From contig MBPM02000069.1 of the NCBI GenBank assembly GCA_001695595.3, positions 248,001 through 312,000 of the forward strand: DNA of 64,000 nt. Reading direction: 5' to 3'. A program made the translations under genes and the position numbers. Below, piece after piece: positions 55,121 through 64,000 of the stretch; the first letter of the stretch is position 1, and each line of letters begins with the position of its first letter. The DNA is from Plasmopara viticola (lineage: Eukaryota > Oomycota > Peronosporomycetes > Peronosporales > Peronosporaceae). The notes under the pieces were generated by a model. The model saw only the letters and a list, made by a program, of their open reading frames with translations. It was not told the origin of the DNA and did not search any database.

Positions 55121-58100
55121 ATAGTGACCCCCAAAACAGTCCTTGTACGAAAATAAAAAGTTTTCAGGAGGCGAGATCAAACTCCTTTGGTGCGGTGCTC
55201 CTCGACTATCAAGGCAATAGACACTTTTGCATAAATTGCATTATGTAGCAAAGATCTACCAAGGAGTGACAAAGGCTTCATCGAAAGTGGGCGTTTATCT
55301 TGCTTCATAGAAATCTTATAAGCTGGTAGAACGGCCTTGCATGACTACCTCTTATTCCAAGTCGGAAGCAACTGGCGCATTGTCATAAGCCTCGGTTTTC
55401 TGACAGCACATTAAACACGGACCAGCGCTTGGCCTTGAAACTCTGGCATAAGTATCTCGTCTAGTCCAAATGAGCTTTGATTGCAAAATTAGTTTTTGGG
55501 TATAGCTTGCACTTTATTGGTATTCAACCTGTGAAACGAAATGCCCAACACAACTCTTAAGCACCATTGTGTTGCTCCGTGAGCCGTCCAGCTTCTTTTG
55601 GGTGAGTTTGTGTTCATAAACGCGGCTCACAATTCTACGGGCTAAGCATTATATAAAATGAACTAAGGCACATAATAATGTTACTGCTCTCAGAAGCATT
55701 TGTGCATTTAAATTGAATAAGTTTGAGGCTCATTTTAACAATCTATCGCAATAAACTTGAGACCGACTATTTTATTAAAACTACTCTTGACTTTGCGAAA
55801 AAGTCAGACATGCGATTGCATTCGTTAAAGATAAAAAAATATTAAATGAAATTTCTGGATACATGCATCGTCAGAAAGCATTATTATGGCATTACAAACA
55901 AAATAATATTGTCTTTTTGGACCGTTCATGATTCCGAAGCAGGAAGAAATTGGTGCACAGTATTAACCTTCCCTACTTGCTACCAATACATTATCACATT
56001 ATGTTGGATGCATCGATAATTCGACTTTAAGAACTCCGAGTTGAATATGAGTGCTAACGTTCTCCAGATTGACGTCTCCACACTCGACTTTATTGGTAAT
56101 TCGAATACGAAAGGGTTACAGAGGCTAAAAAGACTCAATATTTGTCGGGACCGAGTGCCCATAAGCTTGCACACTTTAATTGGATGGTTGAGACTATAGC
56201 TCACTACAAAAAATTGACTTTTCGATGCAATTCGAAGACCTAGCACTAAAATGCGCAGCGGGCGATTCGAATGCAAAGCCAATGACTCACATGCAATAGG
56301 ATTTATCTTCTTAAGGATCCGGAGTCGCCTCGAGAAATGCTCAACCCGCCCGTGATAGCCGACCCCGAGAGCAGTCTCAAGTGCGCTCGCAAGAGTGGTT
56401 ACATTATTTTCCGTGGGACTTTGCACAAACAATTTACTTCAGTTTTCTTACCAACAACTTCAGCGGTACTTGAACGTAGAGTGCGTGAAGATGGAGCGGC
56501 TGTCGAAGGGGTTCTTGGCAGACCGCTCGTCTTACTCCATGATGCACGTAAAGCTGGTTTAAAAGATGAATTTAATAGGATGGTTGCGCTCTGAAGTCAA
56601 AGGAACGGTTGCGTAGAGAAACAGCCACGATTGTTTAGTCACACATAGAGATTTATGAGGATAGAGATCCATTGCCCACGCACGAAACTCAAGTCTCCAG
56701 CACCTGGGTTGATATCATACCAGACTTGATATATTTCGAAGGTGAGTGGTCTTCAACTTAACCAAAGAAACAAATGAACTTACTTTACTTTGATACACGT
56801 GATCAAGGATTGGATTGTAACACTTTAAAGGTTCACCTATGTGGGCTCTTATGCGATGAGTGAGGGTAATAGTACTAAGAGTAATCTATATGATCAACAT
56901 TTCACTGTAGTATTCTGACTTCTTTCGACGCCGAGTTTAAACTTGAGCAAAGTTTGACGTTATGCTTAAGCACACGCATATTCGCCTCAGAAGGTGTCTT
57001 ATAAACCAGGCTTCTTTCATACTCGCATCACGAGAAAAATAGTATTGAAGGGCGTCTCAGCGCAAGGGTTATTTTAGAATCATGGCCAGCATTGGCTGGA
57101 TTATGCTATCCAAAACATTTTCTGGACGCATTGTTTCACGAATTTATGGATGAGCATCCCGCAAATTTGTCGGTGATTTTGTCGCCGGGTTCATATCTCA
57201 CTGCGTTGGTAGCTTTGATCTTTACATTTGGCTGTAAAAGGTTGCAAATTATTTTACCTTTGACTTCGGCCTCATATTCTGGTGGTCCATAGTGCCAACA
57301 GCTTCATCATTAGGGGATCCAAGATCGGGCATGTACCAGTTAGGATTGTCCAAAAGCATCTTTAATTTTTGCATGATTGGTAAAAAAACACATTTTAGGG
57401 CTTGCCTTTAGATTGAAGGCCATTTTTCGCAGACCTAGCGGGAAAATAGCCAAGCGAATGATTGTTGTAGCGCTTTGGACTACCATTTTGTATTGACTCC
57501 TTGTATATGCTTATGCAGACCATCAGGGGAGAAAAAAAAGTGACCATGCCTTTCCCGCCGTTGTGCAAATATGAGAGGTTTTTTTAGGCTTTATTTCGTC
57601 AAGAAAGCGCGATGAGCGAACTTTTTCTGCTGGCCGTTCATGGCTAAAGTGCAATTCTTATGAGCAACCTAAGGCACTGAGGACGACTTTAGTGCAGAGG
57701 AATCCTTCGATACCATCGCAACCATCCCGCAAGTCAACTTGGTCATCGCAATGACAAGAAGACAGGCACTTGCTTTGCAGTGTATCGTTAGAAACAAGCC
57801 GCTATATTCTACAAATACTATAATAGATAATGATCAACACTTATTCTTATCTTACTAAATGTTGGCGGACAACCACACCTAGTCTTTTTGACACAATGTA
57901 ATGGGCTCCTGGCACTAGCATGTGAAACATCGATATGCGTACTATGTCTTTTTGGTATCAGATAATACAAAGGACAAATTCTTGGCAATACCACGGTGGT
58001 GAATAAAGTGGCTTATCAAGAAGTAAACGAATGATCAAAGCACAGAACACATTTGGATTGTATAAAGACATCAAGCCTTTAGCAAAAGTTGGCTAGAGCA

Positions 58101-58779
58101 GCGAAATGCAACAGTGCGATTAATAAACTTTGACGTTTATTAAAGACAGGCAAAAGTTTAGCGATATAGCGAAGCTAACAACACTAATAACCCTTTGACG
58201 ACTAAAGATATAGAGCTAATTGCCTTATATTGAAATCATTGAACTTTGCGTTGTGTATACACCACCCATCCGCAACGTTCGAAGCAAAAATTCTGCTGTC
58301 AGTGGTATCTCAAGAATGATATTGTTGCTATTAAGTATCCTGTTTCTTTGCCATAGCTATTCTTTATCTCATGAATCTTCGAAGTAAGCTGTCTTTCATA
58401 AGTATTTGCCGTTCAGCTTCACGTAATAGAGGTGAGAAGGAAATATTAGTAGCGATAATAGTAAAAGTGTCATAGATTTTATTTTTTTACGGATTTCTTG
58501 TAGAATCAACATAAGTACGAACTGTTTAATGTATTGTTATTTAAAACAAATTTCGTGCTTGTTGAATGAGAATTTATGGCACGGATGTTTGAGACAATTT
58601 TCGACGAACGTGCGATTTCTGGAATAGTGAGATTGTCGATTTTTTTATAATCCAAAGAGATGCAAGACAGCGTCCATAAAGGTCACTTCTCGATTATCCT
58701 TGGACGTTAGCACACTTAACTGACGCAACATACGCTTTTTATTTTCTTGTTTTTGTCGCGAGAGTCACTGACCTTTCAA
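55121..58779. other. Gene-poor AT-rich region
   Basis: Longer frames at 55980-56432 (-, 150 codons), 56337-56594 (+, 85 codons) and 57092-57292 (+, 66 codons) overlap or lack any motif I can name. They look like chance frames or eroded repeats. Confidence 0.4.
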
Positions 58780-58970
58780 GTGAAGTTGCGTTGTCACCGG
58801 ACATTTTGCGAGTAACGGCTTTTACGCAATATAATTAAATATTCACAAAACCGACCAGAAGGCAGTTGCAGATGTCCATAATCATTGAAAGGCAATTACA
58901 GATGTCCCATAATCATTGTAGATGACTCTTTGAATTATCGCTAATGATGTTGGTACTTTGTGGCGGGTTA
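58780..58970 (+). repeat. LTR fragment of the Gypsy family
   Basis: Contains GTTGTCACCGGACATTTTGCGAGTAACGGCTTTTACGC, AATATAATTAAATATTCACA and two tandem copies of GGCA-TT-CAGATGTCC-ATAATCATTG (about 58862-58918). This parallels 3876-4010 and the reverse of 29520-29680. The remainder of the LTR is not recognisable. Confidence 0.65.
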
Positions 58971-59839
58971 AATCCGACTTTATGTTAGCCTAAAGGTGGA
59001 ACATGCAAGTCCGATTCAATGAAATTTCTACACGTGGTACAAATAACTCTAGACCCAGCTATCCGTTTAATGCGTTCCTTGTTAAACTGTTGAAGTTGTC
59101 GAAAGACTAAGCACTGCACTGCATTAGACATTGATGGAAATTAAAGCCTTTCAGGTGGCTAACGTATGCATGATGTTGGAGTAAGAATTGCCTGAAGTTT
59201 AAATACTATTGAGTTGCCTACTCAAACTACATTGATGAGTTCGTAAACTCTAAATCCAGCCTAAATCATCAACTTTGCAAAAATCTGTTGGATTGTTTAT
59301 TCCGACATCTTGTTGTAGAATCAACATCACGGTAACATTCGCACAGAATACTTCAAACCTTACCTTTCAATAAATAATAATCAGTCATGCTGGTGTTCAG
59401 CTTTACATCCAAAATTTTATATTGACGGTAAAATATCACAAGAAAGAGTGGTACAAATATCTGAGATGTTATAACAAGAAAGCGGAGCACAAACCTTTTC
59501 CTATGAAAGTAATCTGTCCGCGTCGAGACCACTGACATCAGCAGTTTGCTTCGATGAAGTATTCACACACCGTAATTAAAAACCGGTTCACTAGCTCTCG
59601 AGCCAACCGGGCTTTCCAGTGCCAACTCGATCTTGGACAAGATTAAAACATCAAATAGGTAGCCGATTTTCGATGCTTATGTAAATCGTTTTGCTTTATG
59701 TACTAATTGATCTTTGTGCAACTTCAAATATACATTAAAGGAGGCAATATACAATACAGTTGCATGCATTACCTCGCATTACCAACAATCGAATATTCAT
59801 TACTAAATCACTTTAGAAATATCAACAAATAGCTAAGCA
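58971..59839. other. Intergenic AT-rich DNA
   Basis: No supported gene or repeat recognised. Confidence 0.4.
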
Positions 59840-60790
59840 GGAGCTTCAGAATATGTCTGCAAGCTAGAGGGTCCGTTGACTTCATCCATACACTCCTCTG
59901 ACTTCCTTGGCTCATACTCAGATTGTTTTCTAGCTTTTTTTTCCTCTGGTATCATCACTTGCGTGCAGTAGTTTTTTTGTGAGTAAAAGCCCAGCAACAT
60001 TGTCTGTCGACCGTATTCATATCTTTCTCGAAGGTAAAGGACATTCTCAAGACAAACCTTTTCTTAAGATCTCAACCACACCGCATTCCTCTCCTAGCTT
60101 CAACCAACTTCAATCTTCCCATCACATTTGCTATATAAGAGAGGATTAAAGCAGACCCTCTGAATTTTGATGCACAGATTGTATCTGTTATTCCATCACG
60201 CCAAGCACCACTAGCTAGGTGAATCGATTTTGAATTAGCTATGAATGTTTCCAGCATATACGTTTGTTTAAAGGCACGGATTTGTTTTTTGAACTCAAGA
60301 ATACTACAATGTCTAGTGGCTGCACCAATTGCGTAGCAGTTGGCGGAAAGGAAACCATATTTTAGTGCTTTTGTTACGAACCGTGCCCATCAAATATTAC
60401 AATGATAGTTTCTCTACATTAAGTGTCGACGACTCATTAAATTAATTAATTCATCTACAGACTATGGTTTTGTTATCGAAAGTGCTCTTTGTTGTCGTCT
60501 TCTTCAACAACACGCTCCCCGCACAGCATGAGCAACACATTTGCTAGGCAGAATGAACGTTGGTGGTATGATGTGATCAGAGGCTGAGCATGCTGCGATC
60601 AACGATAGATTTCTGTATTGTTTTCTTACGCAGGTTTTTGCTCACTTTGACTGCTAGACCTTTGTTTCTCTTGAGATTGAAAACTGTCTCATCAATATTG
60701 TACACTTGATCCGCTTTTAAATACTTCGATATCGCCAACCGTTACGTTTTCAAGCGCTTTTATACCGCTACAATAGACAACATGAGCCTC
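59840..60790 (-). pseudogene. pogo/CENP-B-like DDE transposase pseudogene
   Basis: The minus strand reads LKADQVYNIDETVFNLKRNKG at about 60720-60640 (first catalytic aspartate in NIDET). A KTIQKSIVDRSMLSL-like stretch and a damaged middle follow (about 60300-60480, ALKYGFLSAN-YAIGAATRH and LEFKKQIRAFKQTY). An open segment at 60072-60257 (SGAWRDGITDTICASKFRG) resembles the C-terminal AW-D-I-AF-GI block of pogo-like transposases. A basic/acidic tail remnant lies at about 59850-60010. The second and third catalytic aspartates were not located. It is different from the relic at 27.4-28.7 kb. Confidence 0.7.
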
Positions 60791-61008
60791 TCGGACAACT
60801 AGCGATTCACTTATATATAGAATTGTTGAGGGTTAATAGTATTCTATACGAACGTTACTGAGCTGTATTCCGTATTATTGTTGACTAAATTAGGTTGAGA
60901 GTTCGCGGACTCACCAATGTGAATTGCGTGGGGAATTTAATTATTGCTCAAACATAATTCATTTGATGTATGTCAGCCATTTGGAAGGCTTTCATTTTGA
61001 TAAATTTC

Positions 61009-61046
61009 GAAACCCGTTATAGAGCTTAAGAACTATAACGGGTTTC
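61009..61046. repeat. 14 bp perfect hairpin downstream of the active PME gene
   Basis: GAAACCCGTTATAG (61009-61022) and CTATAACGGGTTTC (61033-61046) around a 10 nt loop, about 150 bp past the PME stop. GAAGGCTTTCA also flanks it on both sides (about 60984 and 61062) as a short direct repeat, so it may be a small inserted foldback element rather than a transcript terminator. Confidence 0.8.
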
Positions 61047-61192
61047 AGAAACAACAAAGATGAAGGCTTTCAGCAGTATTGAAAAAAAAAAGCCTAAAAG
61101 AAAAGCATATAACGGATTACCGGTACTATCCCGGTTTGAAAACATACGTGCGAGCTGACATTGCATCGAACTTGCACATCGCGAATATAGGC

Positions 61193-62260
61193 TTACATGT
61201 AGTCGGTGTCAACCCACCACAAAGTTTCAACATCATCGCCAAGAATATCAGTGATGTCTTTAGCGTCATCCAACTGTCCGCTAAAATTCACGCGCTTGTC
61301 AAAAGCTGCACCAGGACCAGAGTTGTTAAACTCTTTGAAGTACACATTGTCCTTGAGATTCTTTTCATCCCAAGCCGACCACCCTTCGGGGTTGACGACC
61401 TCACCCAATTCGCAATTTTGAAATACCGAACGGGCATATTCGCGCCATGGACGACCTAGAAGAGACTGTCCAAGCAATGTCTCATTTGAGCTAAATACAC
61501 GCGCATTGTTAAATACGTACTCTGAAGCAATGGTATCGTTCGTGTTGCCGTTGGCAGTGATCCAACCTTTACCAATGGGTTCAATATCGCATTTTTCAAA
61601 CCACGCAAAGGCTTTTTGACCGAAAATAAAGTCGACAGCGCCATTAATGTATGATCGAGCGTAAAGCTGTAAGCCTTTATGAGCACATAGAGTGTCTTGA
61701 TATCCAGTGAAGTTGCACGCGTAGAAGCCGTGGTCTGTGTTGTCGACGTAGACAGCCACGGCTTGTCCCGATTCTTCGACTTCGCCAGCTGTGTTGGCGA
61801 CGTTTAGATTGTAGACTTTCACGCCACTCTTGGACGTGAATCCGAGGGTGCTGGTTAAAAAGTTGCGATTCTTATCTACTGCATCTGGAAGGTCGATTTG
61901 TGCCTTGGCCTGAGTAATCGTTACCTGATTAGAAGCGTACGACATTGTGTCGCACGTGTAGCCTTGTATCACCAAAGGACCATTGAGCTTCTTAATTACG
62001 ACTTGTTCGCGATATATTCCTGGGAACATGAAGAGAACGTGCGTGTCTGTCGTGTTGGGGATGTTTCTCACACCCTCGGTCACCGTTTCAAAGCTACCGG
62101 TATATTTACCAGTGGCATCGACGACAATGGCATTCTCTGGAGGAACAGTTCGTGCGTGTTTTCCAGTGCACATGCGCTCCGGATTTTTTTTTAATTTGGC
62201 GGAAGCTACTGAACGGAAAATGAGGCCCGCGAGAAACAGAAGAGCGTAAGAAAATCTCAT
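61193..62260 (-). CDS. Pectin methylesterase (CE8), catalytic set complete
   Basis: 355 residues, intact, single exon. The signal peptide is about residues 1-21 (MRFSYALLFLAGLIFRSVASA). CE8 motifs are in order: GIYRE 81-85, GQAVAV with Q166, GYQDTL with Q188 and D189 (acid/base), DFIFG with D210 (nucleophile) and LGRPW with R270 and W272. All catalytic positions of the family are present, so it should remove methyl esters from pectin in the plant cell wall, releasing methanol and exposing pectate to lyases. It lacks the ~25-residue DCGSPTEW-containing N-terminal segment of the 44-47 kb PMEs. It is the only apparently active PME in the window. Confidence 0.95.
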   Translation of the reverse strand: MRFSYALLFLAGLIFRSVASAKLKKNPERMCTGKHARTVPPENAIVVDATGKYTGSFETVTEGVRNIPNTTDTHVLFMFPGIYREQVVIKKLNGPLVIQGYTCDTMSYASNQVTITQAKAQIDLPDAVDKNRNFLTSTLGFTSKSGVKVYNLNVANTAGEVEESGQAVAVYVDNTDHGFYACNFTGYQDTLCAHKGLQLYARSYINGAVDFIFGQKAFAWFEKCDIEPIGKGWITANGNTNDTIASEYVFNNARVFSSNETLLGQSLLGRPWREYARSVFQNCELGEVVNPEGWSAWDEKNLKDNVYFKEFNNSGPGAAFDKRVNFSGQLDDAKDITDILGDDVETLWWVDTDYM

Positions 62261-62299
62261 CGAGCTCGTTGAGTGTGTTATAAGCCAAGGGGATTTTAA

Positions 62300-62306
62300 G
62301 AAATGA
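62300..62306 (-). promoter_or_regulatory. Initiator-like TCATTTC of the active PME gene
   Basis: The minus strand reads GTTCATTTCTTAAAATC about 40 nt upstream of the ATG at 62260, matching the oomycete initiator YCAYTYY. Position and spacing are like those of the other PME genes here. Confidence 0.45.
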
Positions 62307-63705
62307 ACTCAATAGACGCTGTCTTGCATCACTGGCTTTTCCTCCAATGTAGAAAGAAGGCTCGGTCGTTTTACCATCCCCAAGATCGCATGTTTCTTAT
62401 TGAGTTGATTCGGACATGCGTGCCGAAATTTTTAGCTTACGTGCATTGAGATTTGTATGTAAGCACGTAACAATAAACAGCTGGTTTCGATTGCTGCAAG
62501 TCATCGTAAATTTTAAGCGGTATATTACTCGGCAGAAGCCAGCGGTTTGCTCTAAAGGTGTTTAGAAAACTGGAAATAGTTGGTTTTGGTTTGTTGCTGT
62601 GTTTGTAAGGTGGGTTTGTAAGTGTCTGTTACAAATAGCCTTTTGACCTTTTTTTCACCCTGAAAATCCCCTCCTATATTATTACTAATTTACGTAAAGT
62701 GTGAAAAAATATTATAAGTAAGTTGCGTGGTTTCGACGCAAACGATTTGCTGCGGTAATAGAGTGTCTGCGCCCGATTTTTGTCATCACTTCTCGATTAT
62801 CCTACCACTTCGCGTGGAGTTACATGTAAAGCACTAAGCATTGCTCTTTGAGAACAGCACGCGCTGTATATCGTGGCTCACTTTCGGCAAAGGCATCAAG
62901 AGCGGATCCTTGTCGACGCACGTATAGTGGAAAGCTATTTATTGAGCAATACTTGTCGAAGTACCTTGCAATAGATGGCTGGCGATACGTTATGCATAAT
63001 GAGTGAGGATCGACCTTTTTTATTGTATGTTTAGTATATATATAACGTTACAGGTAAGCTCATCATGATGTCTATTTGTATAATGAGCAGATTCGATGTC
63101 TTGGCCGGTACCTTTGTTGTCAGACACGATGTACAAAACGCGTTGTTGGGTCTGAAGTTAGCAGTCCTAATGCAAGAATGTTTTTAATTGGCTGGCATAC
63201 AGAAATGTGGCTCATTTCTGCTCCAACATCAATCATTATATGGCTGAAGGCAATGAGGCTCTAGTGCATAAATTTTTGTACAAGTGTATAAGTAGGCAAG
63301 ATATTTCGCACACCAATAATAAATGTTGGTGCTCGATGTTCGAGTAAAAATGTCATCTGAATGAGTGTGCATCGGAATGCGAGTAAATCAAGAAGTGCGA
63401 TACGCACGCGTGAAACAACTTTACAAAAGACATTGATCTTAAGCTTTAATTTTAGGCAGTATATGAAGCCATGCTTCGAAGCTCAATGTTACTCTGGTGA
63501 TGCATAGCTACACGTACAACGAGATGTTGTACCTATTAAACAGGTGACAATTCACATCCAAAGTAGATCTTACACCAATGATACTATTGACTTTGTTTTA
63601 TGTAAAATGCCTTTTGCTTGATTTTGATATCGAGCCCGTCGGTAAAGGCTAAAGTAATGGCAACCAAAACACAAACATCACCATAGCTTCCGAGTAAGTA
63701 TCGAA
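62307..63705. other. Intergenic AT-rich DNA
   Basis: No supported gene. The 5' two thirds expected for the PME fragment that follows are not recognisable here. Confidence 0.4.
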
Positions 63706-64000
63706 AAAGCACTACCAACAAGCTTTTGCTTGGAAAGTCTTTATTGGGTCGTCCATGGTGCAAATATGCTCGTTTGATGTTTCAGAACTTCAACGACGTC
63801 GTCACCCATGAAGGGTGATCGACTTGAGATAAGAGAAGCTAACGAACAATGCGTACATTAACGAGTAGGTTAACTTTGGTCCTGGTTCAGCTGCTGACAA
63901 GGGTGTGGCCTTTAGTGGGTACTTCGATGTTGCTAAGGACAACACTGAAATTTTTGGCAGCAATGTTGCGACTCTGTGTAGAATTGACAACGACTTCTAT
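63706..64000 (+). pseudogene. Pectin methylesterase pseudogene, C-terminal part, cut by window end
   Basis: Reads LLLGKSLLGRPWCKYARLMFQN, then VVTHEG and a stop where related proteins have GW. After a short scrambled stretch it resumes VNFGPGSAADKGVAFSG and FDVAKDNTEIFGSNVATL to the window edge. It resembles the C-terminus of the active PME at 61193-62260 (ETLLGQSLLGRPWREYARSV) more than the 44-47 kb pair and keeps the GRPW arginine. The N-terminal part is missing, so this is a broken copy in opposite orientation to the active gene. Confidence 0.85.

Noticed and set aside
55980..56432. 150-codon minus ORF
   Set aside because: It overlaps an equally open plus frame, has no motif, and lies in AT-rich DNA without promoter-like context.
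57092..57292. Membrane protein fragment
   Set aside because: Hydrophobic composition only; no conserved transporter motif could be recognised.
1..64000. RXLR or Crinkler effector genes, CRISPR arrays, rRNA genes
   Set aside because: Scanned the longer frames for a signal peptide followed by RXLR/EER or LFLAK and found none. No spaced direct-repeat array or rRNA-like block was seen.

Overview
This is a nuclear window from an oomycete, most likely a plant-associated Peronosporales type (Phytophthora or a downy mildew). The evidence is secreted CE8 pectin methylesterases (PMEs) in a duplicated cluster, an Mx-like dynamin, a short-intron FKBP/TPR gene with oomycete-type initiator sequences (GCTCATT-like), and an AT-rich background full of decayed chromodomain Gypsy, Copia, MULE and pogo-like elements. 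The species cannot be named from the sequence alone. No rRNA gene, intact tRNA gene or CRISPR array was seen.

Layout. 1-5 kb: AT-rich DNA with a broken Gypsy pol and its 3' LTR. 5-12 kb: a gene island holding a dynamin pseudogene (+), a short satellite, a PME pseudogene (+), an intact Mx-like dynamin (-) and an intact two-exon FKBP8-like gene (-), followed by a 325 bp SINE-like insertion with a 12 bp target-site duplication. 12-27 kb: gene-poor DNA with a Gypsy gag/protease relic and a solo LTR. 27-42 kb: transposon country, with a pogo-like relic, a Gypsy relic (-) abutting a truncated Copia (-), then a nearly complete but defective Copia (+) with two LTRs. 43-50 kb: a large inverted duplication, dynamin fragment(+) / PME(-) / PME(+) / dynamin pseudogene(-), followed by a second SINE-like copy. 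50-61 kb: MULE, Gypsy and pogo-like relics, and a tRNA-like sequence. 61-64 kb: an intact PME with a complete catalytic set, then the 3' end of another, broken PME running off the window.

How the parts relate. The recurring unit is a convergent PME-dynamin pair sharing the same intergenic 3' sequence. The order dynamin(+), [PME(-)], PME(+), dynamin(-) occurs at 43-49 kb, and the same order minus one PME at 5-10 kb, so an inverted block was probably duplicated. Decay is reciprocal: the 5-10 kb block keeps the dynamin and lost its PME, while the 43-49 kb block keeps two PME reading frames and lost its dynamins.

The main finding is that the two intact PMEs at 44.1-47.2 kb keep the signal peptide and PME fold sequence but have replaced every catalytic residue (Q, Q/D, D and R), whereas the PME at 61.2 kb keeps all of them. 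They look like maintained secreted PME pseudoenzymes. A decoy or binding role is inference only.
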